A model generated the notes under the pieces. It searched no databases and had not been told where the DNA came from. It saw only the letters and a program-made list of their open reading frames with translations. From NCBI GenBank assembly GCA_028829895.1, contig CM054179.1, positions 42,576,617 through 42,640,616 on the forward strand: a DNA stretch of 64,000 nt. The letters run 5' to 3'. Origin of the DNA: Sinotaia quadrata. Its lineage: Eukaryota > Mollusca > Gastropoda > Architaenioglossa > Viviparidae. Both the position numbers and the translations under genes were made by a program. Positions 24,913-39,346 of this stretch are shown here, piece after piece. Each line of letters opens with the position of its first letter. Within the stretch, counting starts at the first letter, position 1.

Positions 24913-25386
24913 TTACACAAAATAAAAATCACAAATGAATGTTATCAAATGTTCCTTAGAGTAACACTTTCTTTTGTTTGCTCTAACAAGCTTCACACAA
25001 CAATTTACCAGTTCATTCGCTTGCCGTTCTCTCTCTTCCCTCTCGGCACAATTATTCAAAATAACAACTCGTTCACCTGACTCTACAACCATTTTGTGAA
25101 GAGCAGGAGACGAAGTGTACACTATTTTTTCTGAATCAGAAGCGTCAAGCTCGAATGCATCCAGTCCCGTGAATACAACAATCACGTGACGTGTGAACTC
25201 TTGACCGAATATTTCTTTCAACTGTGAGTACACCATTTCTTCTACATGAGTGAAGCGGTCATTGCCTTGTACAACCATCAGCAGCACGTCAGGCCCTCGA
25301 GTCGTACTGGCGATATGTTCAGCAATTTCCTGTTTTACTTCTTCTTCAGTCAGGTGTGAGTGAAATATACCAGGGGTGTCCACCAC
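24913..25386 (-). pseudogene. GIMAP-3: truncated G3-G5 exon
   Basis: Duplicate of the GIMAP-2 exon at 2782-3298. It starts at the same TGTGCAG acceptor with VVDTPGIFHSHL and keeps the VVFTGLDAF and LNNCAEREERE boxes with only scattered substitutions. Similarity stops after Lys-Glu-His-Leu (about 24930-24950). The reading then runs a few codons into unrelated sequence (ICDFYFV) to a stop at 24913-24915. The splice donor and everything downstream are missing, and the mitochondrial insertion begins within about 60 bp. The GTPase core is otherwise open, so a shortened product is possible; pseudogene is the likelier reading. Confidence 0.8.
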
Positions 25387-27969
25387 CTGCACATTACGTT
25401 CAGGCGGTTGTAATTGATATTGAACATTATGTAAACAGCAATAATAATAACAATGTATTTAGAAAATCTAGTAATACATTTAACTAACAAGCCAACTAAA
25501 TAATGATATATTTTTCTTCCATTCAAAATTTAAAGTTTACTGAATTCAATCAAAGCCATATTTTCCTTATTTTATTTAGTACTCAAATATTGAAGTTGTC
25601 TGCAAATGGCCTTTTCCTCAGTAATCAAATACAGTTGTTAAATGACTATCACAATTCATTAAATAGATCCAGAAGTATCGTTCGGTAAAAGAAAATGATA
25701 TACTTCAATTAAGCCTGTCTTTGTGATCAAGATAAACACGCTTGTATTGTTATCAATAATTAAAACATTTCCATTTCATGCACATACAGCAAAGGATGGT
25801 CTATGTCTTCACATGTCCATTTATTCAGTCAAAGTATATATGATTTACTTTCTGATCAACTGTCATTTTCGGTGTGATACTATGCACAATCATTCCTTCA
25901 CGTGTCTTCAAGATTTCACTCGAATATTAATATTTTAGTACCACTAGGAGATCAATATATTGGCGATTGTTTACTTTAGGTGGTCAAGTAAAAGCATGCT
26001 CCCAATTTTGCAAGCGAAAGAGTTTCTTGCTCTTTTCCCCTCAGTCTCCTCTCTTTTGTCTCCTCTATCTCCAGTTTTGTCTCCGCTATCTCCATCTTTG
26101 TCTCCTCTATCTCCAGCTTTCTCATTTACCTCAAGTTTTGTCTCCTCTACCTCAAGTTTGTTTCCTCTATCTCCAGGTTTGTCTCCTCTTTCATCATTAA
26201 TTACCTTTGCTCTCTCTCTCTCTCTGTATCTATCTATATATATACATTTCCTCTTCATTTTCTCTCCCTCTACTGATAACTCTCGTCTGTATGTTTATAA
26301 TGTACAAGCTTTAAAGCAAAATTAAATTTAAAATGTAAAATTATTTTATCAGTATTTTTGTAGGTGTCATGTATTTCACTTACAAAGTATATTTTCGTAT
26401 GTTATCTGTATAAAAGCATAACCACCAGACGCACTGGTAGAGGGCTGAATTAATTAGGTAAAGGGCACCATTTTTATGTCGGTAGGACCACAGGTCAAGA
26501 GTGGAAGATCAAGTAAGTTATTATGAACATGATGACTATATGTAATTAACTAGTGATGTATCATGTAAAACGTTGTACGTACATATACTTTTGATTGTAT
26601 ATAATAGCGTGCGGGTATGATAGAAAGATATATAAAATCCAGATAGTTATAATTATGAATGAATCAACCGTGCTGGCGATGAAATACAATTTAGGCAAAA
26701 ATCTGATTCATGACTGTGTTTTTTAGAGAGGAATAAATGACATTTCGTTCCTTCCCTTCTTTCTCCTTGTTTTATACTTTTCCACTCTGCCAGGTTAGGT
26801 GAAAGGAAAGGAACTATTAGTAGTAAAAGTGGGCTGACCACTTTTCATAGTACCAGGATTGACAGGGAATCATTTTCTGGGGGGTTTACAGTGAGGGTCT
26901 GTATGCATCTTTCACTGAATCTTGTATTATATTCTGAGGAACAAATTGATAGGGGAGGTGTATTTTATCTGAAGTTCTCTGTGCTAAAACTTTGGTGGGT
27001 ATCATTATGCTAGTATTTGTTTTAGTGACTTCTTCGTTTTCTCTCTCTGAACTCTCTATATATCCCCATTTTCTTCTTCTTTCCTGTTTGTCTTTCTCTT
27101 TCTCCTTCTCTCTCTCTCATGTCTTTTTCTTATGCCTCTGTCTATTTTTCTCTCTCCCCTTTGTCTCCTCTTCCTGTTACTGTGTTTTTCTCTCTTTCTA
27201 TCTCTCTCACTCCCTCTCTCTCTCTCTCTCTCTCTGTCTCTCCGTCAATCCCCATTATATTCTGGTAATAGTAGTAGAGAAAAATTTAAGAAAATAGTCA
27301 ATATAGCAGTATCACCATTACAGAACGCTTCTCGAATTATTTCCCAGAGTAACGAGCGTATACAGGGTACTTCCGTACGTAATACGTACGGATAGTGAAT
27401 GACTCAGACAACTGTTGATTTTATGTTTCTGCTAAACAAACGTTAGCGTTCAAGTTCGCTTTCTTTTACTTTTATACATATATTGATTTTAAGGAAAAGA
27501 ATTATTTGTATATTAGTAAAGTCTATGGAATAACACGTTACACATTTAAATAGTGATGGTGATGGCAATCCTATATTGATGACAATTAAAATGAGTGAAA
27601 TAGAAAAATAAAGATAAAGTCAGAAATAATCGGAAGTAGATTTCTGAATAACTTCTATAGTTATTTATAATATAATTTATTAAGCTGATGAGCATGGCAT
27701 AAGATATAACGATGGTGAAATTTGTGATGAATCTGTAGAAAGATTGTTATCGTGTAAGGTTAATGTTGGCAAAGATAAAGATGATAATAATGAAGATATA
27801 TTTAAGGGTGATGTTGATGAATAAGTTGGGTGTTATGAGGACAAGACTTAATATAATGAGGTAAAACATTATGAAAGCCTGAAATTCAATCCTGCTATTA
27901 ATATTTATAATATAAATAGAAAGATATTATTAAAATGAATTTAAAATTTGAAAATGGAAAATACTGCAC

Positions 27970-28145
27970 CGTGACTTTTATTCCATTCCTTGTCTGTTGT
28001 CCCCATTCACATTTTAATGTCTCTGAGAGGAAGCCATGTCCTGATTTAAAATATTCCTTTCCCAGAATGGTGTTTCCTGTTGAACTCTTTCCAACTCCCG
28101 TCTTTCCAATCAAAACTATATTTATACTTTGGACCAGGCCATTAT
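27970..28145 (-). CDS. GIMAP-3: P-loop exon
   Basis: This 176-bp exon, with TGCAG acceptor in phase 2 and phase-0 end at Lys-Val-Thr, has the same layout as GIMAP-2. It encodes [19 protein letters not shown] and the switch I segment [13 protein letters not shown]. The reading is intact, so this exon itself is undamaged. Its partner exon (24913-25386) is truncated, which argues that the gene as a whole is disabled or shortened. No first exon with a start codon was identified above 28145. Confidence 0.8.
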
Positions 28146-28341
28146 CTGCAAGAGGTCAAGGTCTTACATTTATTTATTGTATTGCATTGCATTGTGGTTG
28201 AATTGCGTGGCATTGCATTGTATTGTATTACATTGTGTAATGTATTATGTATTGTGTAATGTATTATATTATACTCTATTGTAGAGGGTGTTTTATTGTC
28301 TTGCATTGTATTGTATTACTGTATTGCACTGAATTGTATTT

Positions 28342-28915
28342 TCTCACATAATGTCTTATGTAGCTCACACCCACCCTGAAAAATAGGCTACATGTAAACC
28401 TCCTTCTAGAATGGATGACACTTATCCCCAGGCTGGAAACATACCTGAATGTCCACACTCACTCTAATAAACTAATTGAAGTACCACTCAACTGTGTGCA
28501 AACGAACCATCTAGAAACTCACCTAATATTCATCAGTCAAATGCAAGCTGACGATAAAGGCGACTCATATTTTGGCTCCCAGACTAGTAAGTTATGATCA
28601 TTTTACTAACTCTTATTGCCAGTTATCAACAGCAGGAAATTATCCTCTGTATATATCACTGCTGAAAGTATGTGGTTTTGCTTGTGCAGCTAAATATTAT
28701 ATCTCTGTTCACTTAACCTTAAGTACATTTTATATTGTTATATTTTGCTTATGATATTAAACTGTATGATGACCATTTAAGTATGAGTGTTCTGTCAGAG
28801 AACGCACGAGGACAAATTCTTAGCCTATGTGTATTTTACTGGCAAATTGGAACTTTATCTGAAATGTTGAATTTGATGAGCCACGAAGCAACACCAGATC
28901 TGAACCACATTATAT
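28342..28915 (+). mobile_element. LTR-C copy 4, right end missing
   Basis: Starts CTCACATAATG after the TTGTA tract, exactly as LTR-C copy 1 does in copy A, and matches LTR-C to about 28900. It keeps the internal segment deleted from copy 1 (GTTCTGTCAGAGAACGCACG) but loses its right end where it joins sequence equivalent to about 9990. Confidence 0.65.
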
Positions 28916-29197
28916 TAGGAAATAAATAACCTAATAAAGCACAAAGCCTTTTTATAAATACGTTACTTAAAGATATCGTTTAAAAATCATTTTCTTAATA
29001 ATTTTAATCCTTCCAAAAATTCCAAATACTTCCTCGCAGTATGTCTCATTAACAAATGTACAATTTAATGCTAACAAATAATGAATATTGTTATTTTTAT
29101 ATTTTATTTTACAGATTATCACTACTAGCAACAATTCAGTTGTAACTAAAATATTCTTCGTGGAATACATTTTTTATCGATTTATTTACTTTAAACT

Positions 29198-29653
<456 letters not shown>

Positions 29654-30055
29654 AAGAATAGAACAGGATTGGCCAATAGACAAACGTGCAAATGGGGTAA
29701 TAAAAAGTCCATTAATCATTATGATTTGAATAAATAACTGAAAATATTAGTGATTTTTTTTAAACTCTTGAAATGTTCATATATGAACTTAATGAAATGC
29801 GCTCGCACATGCACCCACGCACACATACACTCATAACCAATCGTACAAATGTGCGTGCACAGAGAAACAAAATAATTAATTGAGAAAAAATGTTCAAGTA
29901 CCTTCAGGATCCATGTTTTGTTAATTTTATTTGTACTTGACCTTTACTCTTCAGTATTACTGTATGATCTCTAGAGAGGGAGAAATGCAATATTGAAAGA
30001 TTATTTTTTTCATTAAATGTATACTACTGAAGAATTGTTCACAAGTTATTTTAGG

Positions 30056-31386
30056 AGTTTTTATTTGTCAAAAAATTTCAGTACTGTGTTGTATGATGGG
30101 AAAATATTCCCACATATATATTTTATATAAATTTTCATTTTGTGGAATGAGTGCGTATTGCGTCCTGTTTACCGAGAAGGGAAGCCCTGGAACGAATGAG
30201 AGACATGTGTGGAAGATTTAGGGACTGGCGTTTGATGTCTGCGGTGTTTGAAGTCTGCGAGCGAGGCGGTCAGCGTGTGGTCAGTGCGTACGCTTAGCGG
30301 GTGGTTAGAGTTGTTAGAGGGACATAATCATCTTAGAGCTAATGAATTGAACAGGTCAGAAGCTGGTCTAAGCAGGGTAATAAAAACCACAGTGAAAATG
30401 TTATCTTCACTACTTCCTGAAAAATCGTCTGAGGGTGACGACTGAAAGGGTAGTCCGCCCAAAACAACACTGGGTCGTATATGAGAAGAAAACCCTGGCT
30501 ATATAGGTTTTTTTCTGTTATTGTGTATTCTCGGCTGCTCGTTTAAAGCTGCCTGTTGTTTGCCTGTGTGGCTGTGCCTGTGTGGCCGTTCTACTTGTCC
30601 CGGCTGAATTGGGACGTGTCGATCTATTGACTGGAAAATTCAAGTCTACAAGACTGACGTCATTTCTGTGCTTAAGCTAAGTGCCTATTCAGACAGTGAC
30701 TTCAGTCCAATGAACTGGCTTAGGATGAACTAAATTTTCTAAATCTTGTTAACTTTTTCTTTTATTAAATTTCTTGTTATTATTTTTAAAACGCGTGTTT
30801 GTTAGTTCTATCGTTATTTTCGTAGTTCAAGTGATAATGTAATGAGTACGTCTTGTCCTCTGTTCGTTAATTGTAATCATTATATATATATTATTCATAA
30901 ACATTAAATCTCAGCTGAATCTGAGTTGGGGGCGGAGCCAAATTGGCGACGTACCAGTATATCAGCGTAACAGTTGCAGATATACATATTTAACCAGTGA
31001 CCCATGCTCTGCACCGGCACTTGTAGATGTCTTGTATCATAACTAATTATACAGAGTTGGTATAAGTCATTATTACAAAGTCACCCCAGAGTATAGCGGC
31101 GACATACTGATATGCTAATATGCTAAAAAAAACCGTCATTGTAGTGCAATTATAATTATCTTTTGAATTATATTTTCTTCTGATAATAATATATAACTAT
31201 GTTTCTTCTTTTCTTTTCCATCTACACTTTCCATATTCTGTCTGACTTACTTGGCACTAAAACATAGTGCTTCTTGACTTTTGCTAGTCTGTCTGACTTA
31301 CTTGGCACTATAGCATAGTGCTGGCTGACTACATAGGCGACTTCTAGCACATTTTTATTAATAGTACTCTCCCTTGTCAATGGGAC
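30056..31386. mobile_element. 1.3-kb insertion present only in copy B
   Basis: Copy A runs straight through the matching site near 11123 (TTATTTT then GTCGTTGTGAAGACGAC), while copy B has about 1.33 kb of more GC-rich sequence between the same flanks. It contains a 65-codon reading (30248-30445) of no known similarity, a CTATATAGG box near 30499, an AATTGGCGACG segment near 30940 that resembles the start of the internal region of some LTR elements, and a CTTACTTGGCACTA repeat (31247, 31299). The element type is not established. Confidence 0.5.
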
Positions 31387-32138
31387 GGTGTGAAAACGAC
31401 TATGGATTTATAATTTGTAGCTAATAATTTTATTTTTGTTATTTTAAGCAACATGTCTGGTCCTTCTCTCCCAACGTACAACTGGAGTCGTTGTCAGCTG
31501 CAATTTTGCAAAAAGTTTAGAATTGATCATTTTAAATAATAAAATAATCATCTCTTAAACGCGTAAATAAACAATAAATCAATCATGTAACAATAAATGT
31601 AGCAAAAAGTAAATAAATCAATAAGAACTAAAGTCATGATACTTAGCTTTATACACAGTTTGTGATTAAGGGTTACCTTTTGACAGATCTGATCGATTAA
31701 ACACTTTATAATAATAAAACCACTGCATTTGGAAAATTTCTAAATTTCAATATAATGATAAATGTTAGAAGAGTGATATTTATTCTTTAAAATTAAAGCT
31801 ATCTCAAAGAAACTAACCTGATTTCAATGAATGAATAAAACGTTTAAAATTTCCACTGGTTTCCTATTTTCTGTTCGAGTCTTTTCTCTTAAACTACAAA
31901 TCCCTAGTGCGAGAAATAAAGCATTCACAATTATGTCAAGTAGCTTTGTCAAAACGCACTGATAAAGTCTGATATTACTTTAACACATTTGCTGTGGACG
32001 TTTGCTGAGAAGTGCTTGCATGCAGTAAAACAAGTGAGAAGTCGCCTTTCGTGAATTTGCATTCAAAGTTTTTTGGTTTTCATTTGCTAAAGATAGTCAT
32101 AGCAGACCACTGCTTACAACATGAAGGAATCTCTCTCT

Positions 32139-32212
<74 letters not shown>

Positions 32213-32224
32213 TTAATTGGTGAA

Positions 32225-32850
32225 GTAAAGTCCATTAATTGATTAATATATACAAGTCTTCAAGTGAAGTCATTAATTTATACAAGTCTTCAAGTGGTGA
32301 TGTAAAGTCATTAATAAAATATCAAGTCCTCAAGTGAACTGAAGTAATTAATATATACAAGTCCTCAAATGGTGAAAATGAAGTCATTAATATAAATAAG
32401 ACTTCAAGTGGTGAAATGAAGTCATAAATAATATAACAAGTCTTCAAGTGGTGATGTGAAGTCATTAATATAAACAAGCTTTGAAGTGGTGAAGTGAATT
32501 CATTAAATCAACAAACCTTCAGTGGTGAAGTGTAGTCGCTTAAATCAATAAGTTTGCAAGTGGTGAAGTGAAGTCATTTATATAAGCCGGCTTTGAAGTT
32601 ATGATGTAAAGTTTTTAATGTTAAACAAAAAAAAACCTTCAAGTGTTGAAGTCATTAATATAAAAAAAATCCTTCAAGCATCTTCAAGTTATGAAGTAAA
32701 GTCATTAATGTATGCAAGTCTTAAAATGAAGTCATGAATATAACTAAATTTTCCAGTGGTAAAGTGAAATCATTGAAATATACGAGTATTCAAATGGTGA
32801 AGTGATTAACATAAACATACCTTCAAATGGGGAAATGAAGTCATGTTCAC
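32225..32850. repeat. minisatellite, unit about 38 bp, about 16 copies
   Basis: The unit contains CTTCAAGTG, GTGAAGT and GTCATTAATAT. It is an expanded counterpart of the roughly six-copy array at 12360-12575. Confidence 0.85.
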
Positions 32851-34774
32851 GAGAAAAGCATGGAGTCAAAAACTATTTTTTTATTTCCCGGTTCGCGCTA
32901 GACAGTTGGGGTCTAAGGGGAATAACCCCCTGACAAAAAAGAGCAATTGTGAGAGTTCACATATGCACCAACATTTATATATATAAATGTTAAATGCTTA
33001 ATTTGTTTACCAGGAGGATTTTATATATTGAGTGAATGATGTTATATTCACAAATGCATATGCATGTATGTATACTTGTTGACAAGCAAAAGTAGGAAAG
33101 TTAGCCAATAGAATTTTGCCTGAGTAGTGATGTATGTGCAATTAAGCATCGCGTGCACCAGCGAAAGAAAGTCACAAGACACGAATCTTCTAGAACCCTT
33201 AAGAAAAGGATAATAGGAGGAAACTAAAGGGTTAGAAAGAGAGACAGTAAAAAAATACCATGACAGTGTAAACTTCAGAAAGACTTTGAGATTAGCGCCA
33301 ATGCATGGCAAAGGTCATGTAACATGGCATTTTACACTGGCAACAAAGTTAAATTCTCTCCATGAAACATCAATCGTAATTAAAGTAGGAACATCAAAAA
33401 TGTAGTGTTTGTCAGAAGAGGTAGGAAAAGGTTAGGATTTTCATAAGAATGGAGACAGTAGCTTCATAAAGAGTAATATTTTGTGGTGAAACTTCATATA
33501 AAGGAAAATTACATCATGTCCACTAGAAAAGTTGGGAATATCTCTATTCATTCATTTTCATCCACCAAACACCAAGTATCTTGCACACTGAGGCAACTTG
33601 TGACCAGCCAGAAGATGTGTTTGGGGGATTAGCTTAAGGATATGGCGGCCCAGGATGGTGGAGAATTAACATCTTGCCCATCTCCCTGCAAAACGTCACA
33701 CTGAAGAGTGATTATTATCGGTGTTATTATTTTCATGACCTTCTGGTGAATGATTTTGTCTGTTAATTGCTTCCTTTTCTAGAAATTGTAATGATGATGA
33801 TGATGATGATAATGACGCCAATAGAATATTTGTCCGAAAAGGTATTACTATTCCAATTGGTCTTTCAAATATTGTTTCAATTTCTGCAAATGAAATACCA
33901 CATTTTATTAATATTTAATTAATTTCGACATATTGACAATTTCGTTTTATGTACATTTTAAACAAGTCTGGTCCAATACAAATTTACTTTTCATTTACCT
34001 CAAATTTTGAAAATATTTTACAAATTATTTCATTTTACCTACTATAGGTATTTTGCAATGTTAAAGATTGATATATACAAGCAAAGACAATATTTTTTTT
34101 AAATTTCAATGCTTCTGTCTTGGTTTTATTTAAACATTAACTTTAGTCTCGTTAAAACGTATATGTTTATTACTCTTGTATTCATGGGTTACGTAGAAAC
34201 GCAGAGTACTTTTAGTAAAGTTCTGGAACTTTTATATTCATAAGTAAAAAAAATTATTTGATAGGTTAAATCAAATGTTAATTTTTTATTTAATTGTTGT
34301 TTTACAATTGAGATATTCGATTTCAAGAACTTTAATATTTTAAATTATGAATTAACTCTTTTTAACATAATAGATAGATTTTTTTAACTTAATAACAAAT
34401 TCTTCTAAGATTTTTTATGAAAACAGAGAAGCTTACTTCAGGATGAAATATTGCTAAATTCACTGGGACAAGACAATACATATAGAACTTCAAATGTTCA
34501 AGTTTGTTATCGCTACACCTTTCGTAACCGGAAACACTCTTCTTGATTACAGATTACCCCCACATCCGAGTGTTCACTCCTAGATAGCTTAATGCTACTT
34601 GTGAGATTTGCATTTTAAGAATTCTTACTTTTATATTATAGAATTATTTGAGAAACTGAGATTTTGTTTTATCAGAATCAACACAAATAAATTTACTTTA
34701 ATTCTCACATGAATCACATGAATGCTAAGAGTTCATTCAAGATAGTACATCTGTTGTGCCTGCGCGTTTCTGTG

Positions 34775-34777
34775 TGT

Positions 34778-34845
<68 letters not shown>

Positions 34846-34860
34846 TTATGTGTGTGTATA
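34775..34860. repeat. TG dinucleotide array
   Basis: About 40 TG units. The matching site in copy A (about 15075-15090) has only a few. Confidence 0.9.
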
Positions 34861-34955
34861 ATAAAAATGTATTAATAAAATTATTTCACACATACCAACA
34901 GTTCCTTTTAAGTGTCAAAAGAAAGCGAGTGAGTGAGTGAGTGAATGAGCGAGTG

Positions 34956-37104
34956 ATTTTATAATCATTATGACCAAGTCGCTGTCATTGTTTTGGTCTG
35001 GTTAAATAATATTTATTTCATAATCTAATTCACCTAACAAACTTATCACTTTTCATTACCACCACACACACACGTGCACACACACATACACACACGTGCA
35101 GGCACACCCTCATATAATTATACTCATATTTATTACAACTATTATTGATAATTAAAGCAGAAAAATGTTTGAAAACTGATTTGTTGCTGCTGTTTTCAAT
35201 GTCTCTAATTTATTGTCCATTTTTATCTTTGACTTCTCTTCCTCAAAGAGCCTCATTAGACCTTTCATTGTGTCTGTTTGTTGGCTCCTGTGAGGACTTC
35301 CTCCTTTCGTTGATATTCTGTGGTGTGGGTGTTATATCAATTTTTCCTTCTTTTTTGAAGGATATTGTTGTAATGTCAGTGTAATTACAGTGAGCATTAT
35401 AAATCATTAAATCATTTTGTAATATTCTGCAGTCGATAAATATTAATAATAATAATAATAATGAATGGCACATTAAGAAATTGTCCCGTGAAACATTGTT
35501 ACAACGTAATCTTTCTGTTCAATAAGTAAGGGAAATAATCCCTTTGTCATAGAAATTCTCCATCGCTGACAGAATAGGTAAAGATGAAAGGAACAACAAA
35601 GGAAGCGAAAGTAGAACAACTTTTAAAAAGCTAGCAATGGACATCTACTTAAAACTTTAGTAACTGCAATTTCTTATGATAAAATTATGCTTGCGTAAAT
35701 TGTGACAAATAATTTGCTCGCCTAATTTGTGACAAATATATTTTGCCGGAAATCTGCAATATTACTACAACTTGAAAGTTAAGTAATTAAAGTTTGTTGT
35801 AATTCGTATCATCTGATCTGGTAAGTTTAGAACAAATTATATGAGTTATTTTAATTAGGTATGTGCCTGAATGGTGATACCAAAACTGAATACAAAAACA
35901 TGAAAGAATGTTATTGTGAGTTACGTGTGTATAAATACAAAGCGACATTTTATTTCAACGTAAAGTGTAGCAAGCGTAGCGTTTTGCAGTGTCTATGCCA
36001 GCATTAACTTGACGAAAGATATTTTGTAAGTCATCAACCAAACGCGATCTTTAACTTTAAAAGTTATTGGTTGAAGTTTGCTGTGAGGGACATCTACCCG
36101 CCAACTCAGGAACAGCTGAGATCTGCAACAATGCCACAACTGAAAAATGTGTTAATCAAACTTGATGAGATATCTGGCTGCTTGTTGTTTAAACAAAGAA
36201 CAAATACTTCCGAGAAATTATTGTTACTTTTTACAAACGTTTCATTACTCCAAAGACACATGTACAATAAAATAAAGAGCGGGAGAAGCTTGGGGAGGGG
36301 GCTTCGTCTTCGTTAGCAACTCGCTGTTGATTTTTGTCGTCAACAAACAAAACGAAGCTGTGAGAGGGTGCACTAAAGAATTTTGTTTTAAATGCTAATA
36401 CGCTTGTAGGCGTTTTTATGAATATAGGAGATCGTGAAGTCGAACGCCACGCTTTCAAAACATTAAACACTTTTGATAAATATTGAGTGATAATCTGCTA
36501 CGAGATTTTCAAAATGCCTGCCATGTCATGAATTTAAAATGTGATGTGTCAGCTTTTGAAAGAATAAAGTTTATTTTTAGGAGGAGGGGCCTAATGCAAA
36601 GCATAGATCTCTCAATATCTTGACTGACAGGACAACCCAAGGAACAAGTTATCAATCTATTCTCAAAACAGTTTAGAACAATGACACCTGAAACTTTCTA
36701 AGAAGTATTTAAAATATATTTAAGTTAATGTATCTATTCACTAATATTATAAATAATTTTATACACTCTATTTCAACCACAGCTAGTTGCAAAAGAAAAA
36801 TACTGGCCAGTTGACGTATGAATGTACAAATATTTCAATATTACTTTTCTCAATAGTTTCTTTTTATTTCGTGTTTCCAATAGCAATCTCTAGTTGTTTT
36901 TGATGTGATTTGTGTGAACGTCTTAAAGATTACCTTTTCCTGAATCTCGTATGGACGATATAGCTGAATGTAAGTACTTACTGTAAACTCTTTCTTTCTA
37001 AGCACATATTTGATAGACCGTTAAGTAAGCGTTTTCATTTAAATTGCATTCTCTACTTTCTTCTGTAACATAACAAAGACTTACTATTTAATACTATTTA
37101 AGTT
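34956..37104. other. non-coding, no supported gene
   Basis: Unique-looking sequence to the right of the segmental duplication. A plus-strand reading at 36071-36316 (81 codons) has ordinary amino-acid composition but no recognisable similarity. No first exon for GIMAP-4 was identified here, although it should lie between here and 38905 or further upstream. Confidence 0.4.
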
Positions 37105-38708
37105 TTTGACGCCAACGCCACTTAGTTAATAATTATGATTATAATTAATGAATTAATCATTCACAACTAATTACAAGTGTTGAGAATCTTAATTTATTTT
37201 ATTAATGATCCTCCAGCAGACACCATTCGTTTCTCTCATTTGGCGGATATGCGGGCGTTGTAAATGTTTTCTTCCTCAACATTAAAGACAAACATTTACC
37301 GTCACACAATATTCTGTATGTGGAAAACTTCTTACTTGTTGGTCTTCTTAGGAGAAGACAAATCCGCCTTTAATCTCTATTTAGAGAAGCCCCATCCACC
37401 CATTTTCTTCTCCAATATAAGGTTATCAATATTCATAAGAAGGTCAATATATTTAACAATAAATTTATTAAATCAACGATCAAATATACATATGACCAAT
37501 ACAATGAAATAGATTCCTTTACATTAATATTTTCATGAACTCACGTTCGATAATTTTATGTTTATACAGTCTATATTTTAAAAATACAATTCAACAATAG
37601 AGACAATACAAACTGCAGGAGAATTCTTATCAGAGAACAGAAATGGAGTTATTAGAGATAAGTCATATAGATTTTACATAACTTTGTTTAACTACTGTCT
37701 CAATAGTCTTCCTTCGTGCTTTAGCAACAAAGACACAAATTTATTGTCAGCCATTATTACATCAACTCCATGTGTTTCATTCACACATTGAAAAACACTG
37801 TTTCACTGTTATTTTCTGGAGGTTAACATTGGATGGTTTCACTGAAATTTGCTCACTCAAGCAACTGTAGCAATTTCTAATAACTTCTCTACACCAAAAA
37901 ATGTCCTGGTAGTCAGCATATCTTGCTGCCATACATCAATGGAGTGTAGTGTATTTTTACACTTTATGCCACTTCCCATCATTACCATGGTCGGTCGTAG
38001 CAGTTTATAAACATTAAACCAGGAGGTTCACATCAAACATTGAAAAGGCTACTTGTTTCTGCAAAATATAATCAGACAATAAATGCTAAGCTTCCATTTT
38101 ATCGCTTTATAACTCTGTTCATTCTTACATTCCAGTCTCAACTTACAGTTTCCTGCAATGATATTTATTAGCCTTGTACATGCACAAAACATAATAAATA
38201 AAGCCTAAGAAAACAATGTTGTGTTTAGCAAACTATATGCGAGCAGCTTCATTCAACATTTGTAGAAATAAAAGTCAACTCACATAGTACATCTCTAAAT
38301 AAACACGAGTATAACATATCAATAGTGAAAATGCATGAAATATTTCTAAGTCCATTCTCTCTCAACCAGTAGTCAGTTAACTATCAAACAAATGGCAGCC
38401 TTTCAAGACTGGACTTCTTCCACTCCAGATTCAAAATGATTAGTCAGTAGATTTCTCTACAGTAAGAAAACTTTGATCTGAGCCCATTGGCTGGTTTCGT
38501 TCTCGTAAATCGTAATCATTGGATAATAAAACTATTCATTCAGTTTGCATTACATCATCAATTTCAGCATATTCTCACCTCCAAGGTTTATTTCAACTTA
38601 AACACTTTCAAAAATACCGTCATAGGGAGTGCCTAAGGTCGGGTTACTCTGACAATTTATATAATGATTTAATTTTAAAATAGGGAAAAGCAGATTTACT
38701 CCACCACA
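37105..38708 (+). mobile_element. solo LTR-B copy upstream of GIMAP-4
   Basis: The 1604-bp element, ends TTTGACGCCAACG and CTCCACCACA, aligns along its length with the cleaner copy at 39670-41292. The flanks AAGTT and AAGTA give a 4-of-5 target duplication. It ends 197 bp before the P-loop exon of GIMAP-4. Confidence 0.75.
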
Positions 38709-38905
38709 AAGTAAAAGCTATTAATAGAAAAATATTCTTTGTAACAGAATTGTAAGTGATGAGATCTTTCCAAGTAACTAATTGGATATATAATACATCC
38801 TGACAAAGAAGTATAATTATTAAATTTATATTATCATTTAAATTATATTTCAAAGAAAGAAATAATAAAAGAACGTAAACAGGTTGTTCTCGTTATTTTG
38901 AACAG

Positions 38906-39069
38906 ATGATGAGATTCGTGTCGTGTTGCTGGGGAAAACTGGCAATGGCAAAAGTTCTCTGGGAAACACACTCATTGGTCGAGATGCATTTTGGGTAGCC
39001 CATGGACTGACTTCCGGTACAGAGGAATGCCAATGGGCAGAAACAAACTTTCATGGCAAGAATCTGCAG
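38906..39069 (+). CDS. GIMAP-4 exon: P-loop
   Basis: First recognisable exon of the best-preserved GIMAP-like gene in the window. It opens after TTGAACAG in phase 2, reads DEIRVVLLGKTGNGKSSLGN (G1 loop) and passes the switch I region with a candidate G2 Thr (GLTSGTEECQW). It ends in phase 0 at CTGCAG before GTTAGA. GIMAPs are small GTP-binding proteins of the septin-related AIG1 family that act on internal membranes; immune roles are known in vertebrates and proposed in molluscs. From here to the stop at 47670 the five exons give 285 full codons, in range for the family. A start-codon exon is still needed upstream. Solo LTR-B copies lie on both sides (37105-38708 and 39670-41292). Confidence 0.85.
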
Positions 39070-39276
39070 GTTAGATTGAGTAAATGAATATTTATCTATC
39101 TGCCCTTCTATTAGCTATCAAGATTATCTATCTGCGTATCCACTTGTCTATCTATAAATAGGTCCATCTATAAGCCTGTTAATTTGTTTAATTAATTATT
39201 CTGTTTATCTGATATAATCCATATGTCTGTCTATTAACTATCACATCAACTTCTCTATTTATTTATATATATATTT

Positions 39277-39278
<2 letters not shown>

Positions 39279-39345
<67 letters not shown>
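39279..39345. repeat. CT microsatellite in GIMAP-4 intron 1
   Basis: About 33 CT units, followed by a G/T-rich tract (39404-39460). Confidence 0.95.

Positions 39346-39346
<1 letters not shown>

Noticed and set aside
30248..30445. 65-codon reading as a gene
   Set aside because: Lies in an insertion of uncertain type, with no similarity I recognise and no splice or regulatory context.
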